Assembly (NCBI RefSeq): GCF_013812825.1
Contig: NZ_JACCSU010000093.1
Span: 1-48,061, forward strand
Reading direction: 5' to 3'
Source: Sphingomonas sp.
GTDB taxonomy: Bacteria > Pseudomonadota > Alphaproteobacteria > Sphingomonadales > Sphingomonadaceae
Length of the DNA: 48,061 nucleotides
Shown: piece by piece, positions 1 through 7,146 of the stretch
Layout: every line of letters starts with the position of its first letter
Numbering within the stretch: the first letter of the stretch is position 1
The notes under the pieces: generated by a model
What the model saw: the letters and a program-made list of their open reading frames with translations, nothing else
The model's database searches: none
What the model was told of the DNA's origin: nothing
Program-made: the position numbers and the translations under genes

Positions 1-7
1 GCACAAG

Positions 8-42
8 AAAGGCCCGGCCGCGAGGGGAGCGCGCCCGGGCCT
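8..42 (-). terminator. Rho-independent terminator of the DUF2171 gene
   Basis: Positions 10-17 (AGGCCCGG) pair with 35-42 (CCGGGCCT). Read on the minus strand the hairpin lies about 35 bases after the stop of the gene ending at 76 and is followed by TTTCTTG, as expected of an intrinsic terminator. Confidence 0.6.
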
Positions 43-75
43 CGACAGCCCCCCGGGAAGGGCTAGCTCACATTC

Positions 76-1059
76 CTAGCGATAGGTGCCCGAGAAGCTG
101 CGCTCGAGGCTGTGCGGGCCGGCTTCGCCCTGGTCCTCACGCTCGAACAGAGCCCGCTCGCGGCTTTCGTCGCGCCAGCGGTTGCGTGCCTCCTTGGCGT
201 CGATTTCCAGGATCAGCCGGTCGCCTTCGACCCGGTCGATCTCGGTGCAGCTCAGTGAGTGCCGGCCGCCGGCCGAATCGCCACTGGTTTCGGAATCGCC
301 CTTGGCCAGGATGATGCGGTCGCCGGCGACGCGCTCGACGGTGCCGATCGGCTCGTCGTCGCTGCCGAACACCTGCATGTTCTCGCGGATCTGGCCGAGC
401 ATCTGGCGCTTGCTTTGCCGACGCTCGCGCCAGCTGCCGAAATCGCTTTCGAACTTCGACTGGTGCTCGCGGCGATACTCGTCATAGTCGCGGTCGAGCT
501 CGTCGAGCTGGCGCTGCCGCCATTGCTGATAGTGCGGGTCGTGATGCTGTGAGCGCTCGCTCGAGCCCGCGAAACTGGTGCGGCGATACTCGTCGCGGCC
601 CCAGTTGCTCTCGCGGTCCGACCGGCCACGATCCCAACCGCCTTCGGGGTCGCCGCGGCTGGCGCCGCTGGCGGCGAAATAGCCTTCCGAACGGCCATAG
701 TCGCCGGTGACCGGGCGATATCCGCGGTCCTCGCGGTCACCTGCGCCCCACGGCTCGCGCTCGCGCGCCGGTCGATAGCCGCGATCCTCGTCGCGATCGT
801 AGCCGAAGCGGCCGCGCTCGCGCTCGCGGCTCATGGCGCGGCCGTGCTCCTGGTCGCGACCGCTGATCCGCTCGTGCTGGCGGCTGCGATCGTCGTCATC
901 CTCGTCGCCGAACCAGGAGGCGATCTGCTCGCCGGCCCGTTCGAAGAACCCGCGCTCTTCGCCGCTGCGGTCGCCGCCCTCGCGAGGCGGATAACGCTCG
1001 TTCGAATAGCGCGACTGCTCGCGCGGCCCTCTGCGCGTGTCATACCGGTCGTATGCCAT
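76..1059 (-). CDS. Hydrophilic DUF2171-domain protein
   Basis: A 327-residue, strongly charged protein without signal peptide or membrane segment. Residues 1-200 are low-complexity, rich in Arg, Asp, Glu, Gly and Tyr, with a SWFGDEDDD motif near residue 48 that I associate with sphingomonad BON/DUF2171 proteins. The C-terminal third (about 225-295) holds the ordered part, FGSDDEPIGTVERV and GDRIILAKGD followed by DRVEGDRLILEID, the beta-rich pattern of DUF2171, a PRC-barrel-like fold. GGAGG lies 7 bases before the ATG at 1059, and a terminator follows the stop. The molecular role is unknown; such proteins are often thought to belong to the stress-responsive set, but nothing here proves it. 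Confidence 0.75.
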   Translation of the reverse strand: MAYDRYDTRRGPREQSRYSNERYPPREGGDRSGEERGFFERAGEQIASWFGDEDDDDRSRQHERISGRDQEHGRAMSRERERGRFGYDRDEDRGYRPAREREPWGAGDREDRGYRPVTGDYGRSEGYFAASGASRGDPEGGWDRGRSDRESNWGRDEYRRTSFAGSSERSQHHDPHYQQWRQRQLDELDRDYDEYRREHQSKFESDFGSWRERRQSKRQMLGQIRENMQVFGSDDEPIGTVERVAGDRIILAKGDSETSGDSAGGRHSLSCTEIDRVEGDRLILEIDAKEARNRWRDESRERALFEREDQGEAGPHSLERSFSGTYR

Positions 1060-1285
1060 CTCAATTCCTCCAATGTGCTGGGCCGCCAGGCAGACCGCCG
1101 GCAGCTACTGGGCAAAAAACGAATGGCCGACCGAGGACGTTCCGGTTTCGAGGCGCGATTGCGCCGGCTAAACGATGGACGGACGGAGTGCTGCGGCGAG
1201 CGTTGCAAGGGGAGCCAAGCGAGGCTATCTGAGCCGCCTCCGTAAGGCCCGATCCCATCGGGCTGAGCCGCTCAGGCTGGGGCGC

Positions 1286-1361
1286 GGGGCTGTAGCTCAG
1301 ATGGGAGAGCGCTGCAATCGCACTGCAGAGGTCAGGGGTTCGATTCCCCTCAGCTCCACCA
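1286..1361 (+). tRNA. tRNA-Ala (anticodon CGC)
   Basis: A complete 76-base cloverleaf can be drawn. The acceptor stem GGGGCTG pairs with CAGCTCC, the D-arm is GCTC/GAGC, and the anticodon stem CTGCA/TGCAG encloses ATCGCAC, giving CGC. The T-arm AGGGG/CCCCT encloses TTCGATT, and a genomic CCA ends at 1361. The last 14 bases are the left copy of the island attachment core. Confidence 0.95.
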
Positions 1362-1365
1362 GCCC
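1348..1365 (+). repeat. attL core (tRNA-Ala 3' end)
   Basis: CCTCAGCTCCACCAGCCC, which spans the tRNA 3' end and four bases beyond, recurs exactly in direct orientation at 19677-19694. Integrases of the P4/DUF4102 type normally recombine within a tRNA 3' end, so this is read as the left attachment site of the 18.3-kb island. Confidence 0.8.
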
Positions 1366-1476
1366 GCCGTTTCAGGCTGTTTCAGAACAAACCAAGGTCG
1401 TGAAGTGAAAACGCTTCCTGTTCCCCTTTTGTGTTTCAGCATGGCCCTTGTCGGCCCATTGTAACCCGGCTATGGT

Positions 1477-1486
1477 GGGGTAACAA
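1477..1486 (+). promoter_or_regulatory. Possible integrase arm site, left
   Basis: GGGGTAACAA lies 14 bases before the integrase start. The same ten bases occur at 19628-19637 just inside attR. Short repeats near both att sites fit arm-type binding sites for the integrase; this is inference from position only. Confidence 0.35.
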
Positions 1487-1499
1487 ATGAGGTGCCACT

Positions 1500-2729
1500 A
1501 TGCCGCTAACGGTCAAGGAAGTGCGGAACGCCAAGCCCGGCCGTCAGTCTGACGGCAAGGGTCTCTATCTGCTGGTGAAACCCAGCGGCTCAATGTCTTG
1601 GGTGCTGCGGGTCCAATACCAAGGGGAGCGCCGCGACTTTGGGCTAGGCTCGGTCGCCTTCGAGGCGATCAACGCGCCAATCCCGATACACAAACGGAAG
1701 CTGCTCACGCTGGCGGAGGCTCGCGAAAAAGCTGCCATTGGTCGGGCTCTCGCCAAGGCTGGACTCAACCCGTCTGCCGAATGGCGGCAGGGGGTAGAAG
1801 AGGAGCCGCATACCTTTCGAGCCGTTGCCGAGGAATGTCACCGGCAAGCGTTGAAGGGCTGGCGAAACGGCAAGCATCGGGACGAATGGTTAGGTTCGCT
1901 GGAACGCTATGCATTTCCGGTTATCGGCTGCTTCACACCGGACGAAGTGGACGCGGCGGCAATCCAGCGGGTCCTCTTGCCTATTTGGCTAACCAAGGGC
2001 GAAACGGCGCGACGCGTTAAGCAGCGGATTGGCGTCGTTCTCGACTATGCTCATGCGAAGGGCTGGCGATCGGCAGAAGCGCCGATGCGGGCGGTCAACC
2101 AGCTGATGCGCGGGATCAGGCAGCCGAAGCGCGGCAATTTCGCCGCCACGCCCTACGCTGATGTTCCTGCCTTCATGGCGAAGCTGCGGGAGGGTGACGG
2201 GTCCGTGGGGCGGCTGGCTCTGCAATTCCTTATCCTGACGGCTGCTCGCTCGGGTGAAGTGCGCGGCGCAACCTGGCGGGAGTTCGACCTAGACAAAGCC
2301 GAGTGGAGCATCCCGGCCGAACGGATGAAGGCCGACCGTCCTCATATTGTGCCGCTGGTTCCCGCCGCCGTGGAGATCCTTCAACAGGTGCACGGGCTGT
2401 TCGCGCCGCAACCCGGCGACTTTGTGTTTCCCGGCCTCAAGGGCGTGATGAGCGATGCCACTATGGCAAAGGTGCTGCGCGTCTGTGGAGGCGGAGCTTA
2501 CACCGTTCACGGCTTCCGATCATCTTTCCGCGATTGGGTGGCTGATATGGGGTTCGCTGACTCGTGGGCCGAAGCGGCGTTGGCCCATAACAACCCGAAC
2601 AAGACGGAAGCGGCTTACCGCCGCACTACATTCTTCGAGCAGCGCCGCGATAAACTGATGCCGGCGTGGGGCGCTTTTGCTTTGGGGGATACCTCCAATG
2701 TTGTCTCGCTCGCTGCTGCGAGGGGGTAA
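1500..2729 (+). CDS. P4-type tyrosine integrase
   Basis: A 409-residue site-specific recombinase, the expected length for the P4/DUF4102 integrase family, which inserts elements at tRNA 3' ends. Residues 1-95 form the DUF4102 N-terminal arm-binding domain (SDGKGLYLLVKPSG), about 100-200 the SAM-like core-binding domain, and 215-390 the catalytic domain. The tyrosine recombinase residues are visible: R250 in TAARSGEVR, H337 and R340 in VHGFRSSFRDW, H363 in LAHNNPNKTE, and the probable nucleophile Y373 in AAYRRT. The gene faces away from the tRNA and begins 138 bases after it. It looks intact and presumably drives integration and, with the AlpA-like protein downstream, excision. Confidence 0.93.
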   Translation: MPLTVKEVRNAKPGRQSDGKGLYLLVKPSGSMSWVLRVQYQGERRDFGLGSVAFEAINAPIPIHKRKLLTLAEAREKAAIGRALAKAGLNPSAEWRQGVEEEPHTFRAVAEECHRQALKGWRNGKHRDEWLGSLERYAFPVIGCFTPDEVDAAAIQRVLLPIWLTKGETARRVKQRIGVVLDYAHAKGWRSAEAPMRAVNQLMRGIRQPKRGNFAATPYADVPAFMAKLREGDGSVGRLALQFLILTAARSGEVRGATWREFDLDKAEWSIPAERMKADRPHIVPLVPAAVEILQQVHGLFAPQPGDFVFPGLKGVMSDATMAKVLRVCGGGAYTVHGFRSSFRDWVADMGFADSWAEAALAHNNPNKTEAAYRRTTFFEQRRDKLMPAWGAFALGDTSNVVSLAAARG

Positions 2730-2732
2730 GGC

Positions 2733-3203
2733 TTGGCGCGGGGCGGAAGCCGACTTGGCGCAGGGCGCAGGCCAAAGTTAGAAACTCTGACACGCCTTGA
2801 GCTCGGGGCGGAATGCGAGGGTCTCTTTCTCGCGCTTTGGCGTGATGCCAGTGACAAACTCTGCGATGAATACGCCGCTCGCGGCCCAATCAACGACATA
2901 CGGGCTGAAGCTGATGCGCTTCCTGTTTCAGTTCGAGCTAAGTGGCTGCAATCTCAAGCGGGATTAGAATACCTGGAGGAGGTGGAGGAGGCCCGGCGGG
3001 CCATGCGGCGCACACCCGATTTTGCTCTCAGCGCCAATCCATATTTCGAGTTCACTGCGCCACGCCCGAAAGGGGTCAAGAACGGCATTTGCAGGGAAGT
3101 GGCGGCGAAGCATAACCTAGCAGGTGTTGGCCCCGCCTATGTGCGTAAGTGCTGGGCTGAGTTTCGAGCTGTAAAGAAGGCAGCCGCTTCTCACGAGGAT
3201 TGA
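2733..3203 (+). CDS. Hypothetical island protein with GAGRRPK motif
   Basis: A 156-residue protein that begins with TTG three bases after the integrase stop, with GAGGGG just upstream, so it is probably cotranscribed. The N-terminus reads RGGSRLGAGRRPK, a Gly/Arg motif common at the start of phage and plasmid DNA-associated proteins such as small terminase subunits. The middle (about 60-95) is an acidic, probably helical stretch, and the C-terminal part (about 115-150) looks like a helix-turn-helix-like segment (REVAAKHNLAGVGPAYVRKCWAEF). No function can be assigned; DNA binding is a guess from composition and position. Confidence 0.65.
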   Translation: MARGGSRLGAGRRPKLETLTRLELGAECEGLFLALWRDASDKLCDEYAARGPINDIRAEADALPVSVRAKWLQSQAGLEYLEEVEEARRAMRRTPDFALSANPYFEFTAPRPKGVKNGICREVAAKHNLAGVGPAYVRKCWAEFRAVKKAAASHED

Positions 3204-3291
3204 TTTCGATACGCAATTCCTGGTGGCCTGATGTGCCCTACTATCCCTGAGCCTCCCACGGCGGCCCTCGCCGCACCGACAGGAGGTAGAA

Positions 3292-3492
3292 TTGGAACCG
3301 ATCGGCCTAAGTATTCCCGACACCGGCAAGGCGCTTGGTGGCTCGGATAAGCCGCTTTCCCGAAACACGATCTATCGGATGATCGGGCGGGGCGAGCTTG
3401 AAGCATTCAAAATGGGTTCGCGAACCCTTGTGTCTGTTCCCAGCATCAAGCGAGCGGCGGAAAATGCGCGCCGGCTTACGGTAGCTGCGTGA
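3292..3492 (+). CDS. AlpA/excisionase-like helix-turn-helix protein
   Basis: A 66-residue protein starting with TTG eight bases after a strong AGGAGG. The segment SRNTIYRMIGRGELEAFKMGSRTLV (about 23-47) is the winged-helix excisionase pattern: a recognition helix with an Arg/Asn-Thr-Ile-Tyr motif, then the wing Ala/Gly-x-Lys-x-Gly-x-Arg. Proteins of this family direct excision (Xis) or activate element genes (AlpA). It lies between the integrase and the RepA-like gene, the usual place for such a factor in small integrative elements. The ORF that follows begins one base after its stop. Confidence 0.75.
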   Translation: MEPIGLSIPDTGKALGGSDKPLSRNTIYRMIGRGELEAFKMGSRTLVSVPSIKRAAENARRLTVAA

Positions 3493-3493
3493 T

Positions 3494-3778
3494 ATGAACG
3501 CGCTTCCCGATCCGATCGAGACTTTCGCGCCTTGGGCTGATGATGCGGAAAAGAATCTTCGCAGGAGGCTTGCGCAAACACAGGTAACTGGCAGCGCGAG
3601 GGCAGCGCGCTCCAAGTCAGACGCTGCATGCTGCCTATGGTGTCATGCCGCACAAGTGGCTTCGGCTTGGACATTCGCGCGGGCAAGCAAGGGCGATCTT
3701 GTGGATGTTCTGCGCGCCTGTTCGCAGATGTTCTGCGCGGCCAATGTCTTCGAGCGGATCGAAGGCGGCTCCCTGTGA
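3494..3778 (+). CDS. Hypothetical protein coupled to RepA-like gene
   Basis: A 94-residue protein that starts one base after the AlpA-like stop and whose TGA overlaps the GTG start of the next gene (GTGA). This supports it as a real, translationally coupled gene, and it rules out the longer upstream extension of the ATPase frame. It has four Cys (CC, C, C in the middle and end) and a C-terminal helical half (DLVDVLRACSQMF). I recognise no family. Confidence 0.5.
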   Translation: MNALPDPIETFAPWADDAEKNLRRRLAQTQVTGSARAARSKSDAACCLWCHAAQVASAWTFARASKGDLVDVLRACSQMFCAANVFERIEGGSL

Positions 3779-4893
3779 AGACCTGGGACACGATCGAGCC
3801 GGAGGACAGGTTCTGTTCCAACCGGAACGGCATCACCGCGGCGGCCCTGATGCTCAAGACATTCGACCCCGTGAGCTACATCGTTCCGGGCTATGTCTGC
3901 GAAGGGCTGACGGTACTCGCCGGATCGCCCAAGCTCGGCAAATCATGGATGACGCTGGGCTGGGCGCTGGCCGTAGCAACAGGCCGGCCGGCGTTTGAGT
4001 CGATCCCGGTACTGTCTGGCGACGTGCTGTATCTTGCGCTTGAGGACAACCAGCGCCGCCTCAAGAAGCGGCTGCTGCACATGGGCCTCAAGGACGCTCC
4101 CGAGCGGCTGACCTTCCACACACACTGGCCGGACTTGGACAACGGCTGCTTAGGCGCGGTCGATCAATGGCTGAATGATCATCCCGACGCCCGCCTTATC
4201 GTGGTGGACGTGCTCGCCAAGGTGCGCGGCATGATCGGCAAGGAGTCAGCCTATGAAGCTGACTACCGCGTGCTGTCTGGCCTTCAGGGGCTCGCTGGTC
4301 GCTATGGCGTGGCGATCGTCGTCGTTCACCACACTCGCAAGATGGAGGCGGACGATCCATTCGATAGCGTCAGTGGAACGCGGGGACTAACGGGCGCCGC
4401 CGATACCGTCCTGGTGCTCAAACGGGACGTTGGGACAGGCGGAACGGGACGAGTGACAATTTACGGACGTGGCCGCGACATCGAGGAAATTGAGACAGCT
4501 CTGGAGTTCAATCGAGACAATGGGATTTGGCTCGTCGTCGGCGCTGCGCATGATATTGCCAAGACAAGCGAGCGCCAAGCGATCCTCGACGTTGTTCGCG
4601 CCAGCTCTAACCCACTGACTGCGCGGGAGATTTCCGACCTTCTCGGCAAGAACTATGACGCGGTGCGCCGGTGCCTCACCCGCATGGCGCAGAGTGACGA
4701 AGTCGAGAAAACGGGGAGGGGTCAATATACCTGTCCCAACGGTCCCATTGTCCCAACTGACGCCAGCGCACCTGCGCAATGTGACATTGAGACACATGGG
4801 ACAGGGGATATAGATCAGTGGAGCCGGCAGATTCTTGCACCCGGTGAAACGGGCGGCGAGCCTGTTCTCGGCTTCGAAGGGCTTGCTCGATGA
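3775..4893 (+). CDS. RepA-like AAA family ATPase
   Basis: A 372-residue protein resembling the RepA hexameric helicase/ATPase family of broad-host-range plasmids and integrative elements. The Walker A motif GSPKLGKS is at 50-57, Walker B LIVVDVLAKV at 131-140, and the RecA-fold strand plus sensor IVVVHHTRK at 161-169, followed by SGTRGLTGAADTVLVL. Residues about 238-290 form a winged helix (ILDVVRASSNPLTAREISDLLG). The start chosen is the GTG overlapping the preceding stop, because the longer frame only reads through the neighbour. It may unwind the excised element for replication; no primase partner is visible. Confidence 0.8.
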   Translation: MKTWDTIEPEDRFCSNRNGITAAALMLKTFDPVSYIVPGYVCEGLTVLAGSPKLGKSWMTLGWALAVATGRPAFESIPVLSGDVLYLALEDNQRRLKKRLLHMGLKDAPERLTFHTHWPDLDNGCLGAVDQWLNDHPDARLIVVDVLAKVRGMIGKESAYEADYRVLSGLQGLAGRYGVAIVVVHHTRKMEADDPFDSVSGTRGLTGAADTVLVLKRDVGTGGTGRVTIYGRGRDIEEIETALEFNRDNGIWLVVGAAHDIAKTSERQAILDVVRASSNPLTAREISDLLGKNYDAVRRCLTRMAQSDEVEKTGRGQYTCPNGPIVPTDASAPAQCDIETHGTGDIDQWSRQILAPGETGGEPVLGFEGLAR

Positions 4894-5321
4894 GCGAGCG
4901 CCGTAAATACGGGGCCAATACGAGAGAAACCCGATTCCAACCGGGCAATCCTGGGAAACCTCGCGGCGCCCGCCACAAGGTCACTCGCGCCGTGGAAGCT
5001 CTGCTCGAGGGCGAGCACGAGGCGCTTACTCGAAAGGCCATTGAGAAGGCGTTGGAGGGCGACGGCGCAGCGCTTCGGTTGTGCCTCGATCGCCTGGCTC
5101 CGGCCCGCAAGGATGCGCCAATCTCGGTGAACCTCCCTCCAGTTAAGTCTGCCGCCGATGCCATAGGCGCGTCTGCGGCGCTTCTGGATGCTGTTGCTGC
5201 TGGTGAAGTCACTCCCGACGAAGCCGCACGCGTTATGGTTCTGCTGACGGCTCATAAGGCCATCGTTGAAACAGGGGATCTGGAAAGCCGGATCGCCGCA
5301 CTGGAAGGGGCGAAAAAATGA
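4890..5321 (+). CDS. DUF5681-type protein
   Basis: A 143-residue protein whose ATG overlaps the ATPase stop (ATGA). The N-terminus TRFQPGNPGKPRGARHK is the hallmark of DUF5681, a short basic motif with the pattern FxxGxxGNPxGRP found upstream of phage terminase-like genes. The rest is helical and acidic, with a linker (PISVNLPPVKS) near residue 90 and an amphipathic C-terminus (DLESRIAALEGAKK) resembling the short helices of the next four proteins. A role in DNA recognition is possible, but no terminase large subunit is present in the window. Confidence 0.7.
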   Translation: MSERRKYGANTRETRFQPGNPGKPRGARHKVTRAVEALLEGEHEALTRKAIEKALEGDGAALRLCLDRLAPARKDAPISVNLPPVKSAADAIGASAALLDAVAAGEVTPDEAARVMVLLTAHKAIVETGDLESRIAALEGAKK

Positions 5322-5581
5322 AAGCTCTGGAAAGACGGCTGGTCGCCCTCGAAGGGCCGAACGGAATGTTAGAATACAAGCGGTGGACTGATGAGCGGCT
5401 GAACACGGAGATAGCCAATGTCACAGCGGAGCTGCGCCGTGCCGGTTCCTTGCTCGATCCTAAGCGGAATGCGCTCTTGGAGTGCGACGATCCCGATCGC
5501 CTCTCCGAGATGATTCGCGATCTGGAAGCCGAGTTCAGCCGAGAGGAATCGCACGGTGACACAGATGCGCAAGAGGGTTGA
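5318..5581 (+). CDS. Small coiled-coil protein, first of tandem set
   Basis: An 87-residue acidic protein whose ATG overlaps the preceding stop (ATGA). It begins MKALERRLVALEGP, the same short amphipathic heptad that opens the next three proteins, and then continues as a long predicted helix (about 20-80). It differs from the next three in having no beta-strand pair after the heptad. Function unknown. Confidence 0.6.
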   Translation: MKALERRLVALEGPNGMLEYKRWTDERLNTEIANVTAELRRAGSLLDPKRNALLECDDPDRLSEMIRDLEAEFSREESHGDTDAQEG

Positions 5582-5717
5582 AAAGCTTGAAGCGCGAATG
5601 CCCGAGCAAGCGCGCCGGGGAGTGTGGCGCGACGCCGAGCAAACCGACGCCGAGGCGCTGGCCGTCGCTCGCTGTGGTGCCGCCGATAATGTTCTCATCG
5701 TGTCGTGGAGGGAATGA
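5556..5717 (+). CDS. Small coiled-coil protein, second of tandem set
   Basis: A 53-residue protein from GTG at 5556, overlapping the end of the previous gene by 26 bases and sharing ATGA with the next gene. It starts MTQMRKRVEKLEARMP, then a Trp/Arg-rich stretch, then DAEALAVARCG and a hydrophobic strand NVLIVSW. The pattern (heptad, spacer, EAxA helix, Gly, hydrophobic strand) recurs in the next two proteins. It could begin instead at the ATG three codons on. Function unknown. Confidence 0.5.
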   Translation: MTQMRKRVEKLEARMPEQARRGVWRDAEQTDAEALAVARCGAADNVLIVSWRE

Positions 5718-5932
5718 TGCAGCTTAGAAGGCGTGTTGAAGGCCTGGAAACGCGGCTCATTCCGCCCGCTCGGGTCGAGGTTCACATTGTTGGGGTGATG
5801 TCAGGGGAAACCGAGGCCGAAGCCTTGGCGCGCTACGGCCGGCCGATAGAGGAAAGCGATCGGCTCAATCTCATCCTACTGGTCGGGGTCGCGCCGGGTA
5901 GCGTGCCGGGGAGCGTCCATGAAGCGGCTTGA
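5714..5932 (+). CDS. Small coiled-coil protein, third of tandem set
   Basis: A 72-residue protein whose first ATG overlaps the preceding TGA; GGAGG lies 5 bases upstream. It opens MMQLRRRVEGLETRL, then a strand (RVEVHIVGVMSG), the helix EAEALARYGRP and a closing strand NLILLVGVAPG. This is a fuller version of the fold seen in the previous protein. It overlaps the next gene by 14 bases. Function unknown. Confidence 0.6.
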   Translation: MMQLRRRVEGLETRLIPPARVEVHIVGVMSGETEAEALARYGRPIEESDRLNLILLVGVAPGSVPGSVHEAA

Positions 5933-6122
5933 TGCGAGGGTCGCGGACCTGGAGGCGAAGCACATTCCTTTGCAGCGGGTCGTTCGCGTGCTGCGCCACG
6001 AAAGGAAAAGCCAGGATGAAGCGATAACGGCAGCTGGGTTCGATCCAAGCGATGATGAGATTTTCTTCTTCACCCGGTCGGTCGTGTCGCCGCAGTCAGG
6101 CCCGGACCGGGACTCGAGCTAG
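5919..6122 (+). CDS. Small coiled-coil protein, fourth of tandem set
   Basis: A 67-residue protein that starts inside the end of the previous gene. MKRLDARVADLEAKH repeats the N-terminal heptad, followed by a strand (RVVRVLRHE), the helix QDEAITAAGFD and a final strand EIFFFTRSVV, so it is probably a diverged paralogue of the two genes before it. Its stop at 6120-6122 abuts a dispersed palindrome, which may have replaced whatever followed. Confidence 0.6.
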   Translation: MKRLDARVADLEAKHIPLQRVVRVLRHERKSQDEAITAAGFDPSDDEIFFFTRSVVSPQSGPDRDSS

Positions 6123-6150
6123 TGTCCGCTTTCGACCCATTGCGGACATT
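6123..6150. repeat. TGTCCGC palindrome, copy 1
   Basis: TGTCCGCTTT, a CGACCC centre and TTGCGGACATT form an imperfect palindrome of 28 bases, followed by AGAGCG. It begins directly at the stop of the preceding gene. This is the reference copy of the REP-like family in this window. Confidence 0.85.
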
Positions 6151-6174
6151 AGAGCGCCCGCTAACCTACCTGCG

Positions 6175-6612
6175 ATGATCGACTTCTTCCGCACCTGGCT
6201 CCCGCAGATAATCGGCTACGCCGAAATGCTGCAGGACGACACGCTGGAAAAGGCTTGGGCGGAGGGCGACCGCTCCCGCACTTCCGTTTATTACAGCGGT
6301 GAACTCTACGAGCAGGTCTTTGGCGGTCTGGACGCTGACAACATGATGGAGGAAGCGCGCCTGAAGCTTGGACAGCACCCCACCATAGTCGCCGCGCTCG
6401 ATAGCTTCCTACGCTCGCTGAAGCGGCTTGATGAGTGGATTGAGGCGCATGTGGACACCGACACTTGGGGCAAGGGGCAGCGGATACCGTCAGGTGTTCG
6501 CAGTATCTTCCAATCGCAGGACTGGCGTGAGGCTCAATCATCTGCGGCTGCATTGATGTCGGCTGCTGGAGAAGCGGGCTTCAGCAGCACAGATTTCGAC
6601 CGGCGACGGTGA
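6175..6612 (+). CDS. Hypothetical 145-residue protein between palindromes
   Basis: The open frame extends upstream through the palindrome at 6123, but protein-like sequence begins at the ATG at 6175 (MIDFFRTWLPQII). The product is soluble, acidic in its middle part and mostly helical (GQHPTIVAALDSFLRSLKRLDEWIEAHVDTDTWG), without signal peptide or membrane segment. No family is recognised. No clear ribosome binding site precedes the ATG. It is closely bracketed by two palindromes, and its TGA (6610-6612) is one base before the second. Confidence 0.55.
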   Translation: MIDFFRTWLPQIIGYAEMLQDDTLEKAWAEGDRSRTSVYYSGELYEQVFGGLDADNMMEEARLKLGQHPTIVAALDSFLRSLKRLDEWIEAHVDTDTWGKGQRIPSGVRSIFQSQDWREAQSSAAALMSAAGEAGFSSTDFDRRR

Positions 6613-6613
6613 G

Positions 6614-6641
6614 TGTCCGCTTTCCACCCAAAGCGGACATT
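6614..6641. repeat. TGTCCGC palindrome, copy 2
   Basis: TGTCCGCTTT, CCACCC and AAAGCGGACATT, one base after a stop codon. The centre has CCACCC where copy 1 has CGACCC, the two common variants in this window. Confidence 0.85.
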
Positions 6642-6724
6642 GCAGCCCGCCAGCTTTCAAGTGCCATTGACTCAGGTCGGGTCATAAAACATCCTCAACC
6701 GAGGGACCGAGAAGGGCGGGAATC

Positions 6725-6895
6725 ATGAAACTTTATCGCATAAACAAGGTGACGAAGCCCGGCGGGGTCGTCGTCAAGAAAAAGGATGTGCTCGCAGTTT
6801 CTGATGCGGAGGCATTGCAACGAGCTGCGGAAAGTCGCGACTGTCCTGTGTGCGAAATTCTCAAAGACGGCCAGCAGGTCGGAGCGATCGTCTAG
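6725..6895 (+). CDS. Small hypothetical protein (56 residues)
   Basis: An intact small frame with ATG at 6725 (preceded by AGGGCGGGAATC, a fair ribosome binding site) and TAG at 6893-6895. The sequence MKLYRINKVTKPGG, KKKDVLAVSDAEALQ, ESRDCPVCEILKDG alternates short strands and one helix, with a CPVC pair near residue 41. I have seen similar 55-60 residue proteins in sphingomonads but know no function. It is convergent with the broken gene that follows. Confidence 0.6.
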   Translation: MKLYRINKVTKPGGVVVKKKDVLAVSDAEALQRAAESRDCPVCEILKDGQQVGAIV

Positions 6896-6896
6896 G

Positions 6897-7063
6897 TCAT
6901 TCGTCGTCTTCACGCTCTCCGCGATGGCGCAGGAGCATCTTCTCCGATTCACCGACGAGCCGCTCGGTCTCGGAAATGCTTTCGCGCACGGATCTCTGGC
7001 TCGCTCGGTCTCGAGAGCATGACGCTCCCGTTGTTCCGCTCGCTCTTTCTTGGTGTCGCGCAT
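6897..7063 (-). pseudogene. Frameshifted small coiled-coil gene
   Basis: The minus strand reads MRDTKKERAEQRERHALETE from the ATG at 7063 in one frame. From about 7000 the second frame continues naturally as ASQRSVRESISETERLVGES and EKMLLRHRGEREDDE to a stop at 6897. Joining them requires a one-base change in the run GAGCGAGCC near 7000 and gives a single continuous amphipathic, highly charged protein of about 55 residues. Either the gene is broken or the base is an assembly error. Related small proteins with an ISETERLVGES motif exist in sphingomonads as I recall; function unknown. Confidence 0.55.
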
Positions 7064-7118
7064 CAACGGCCTGAACGTGCTCACCGTCCGATGGATTCAC
7101 TAGGGGGCAAACGCCTGC

Positions 7119-7140
7119 CTGGGTCTCAAAGCGGACATCG
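7119..7140. repeat. Half palindrome of the TGTCCGC family
   Basis: Only the right arm, AAAGCGGACAT, remains, preceded by CTGGGTCTC. It lies just beyond the stop of the response regulator gene, and the left arm is lost. Confidence 0.5.
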
Positions 7141-7146
7141 TAATTG

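Noticed and set aside
6052-6174. Upstream extension of the 145-residue protein through a palindrome
   Set aside because: The extra residues are the translation of the dispersed repeat (VRFRPIADI) and not protein sequence.
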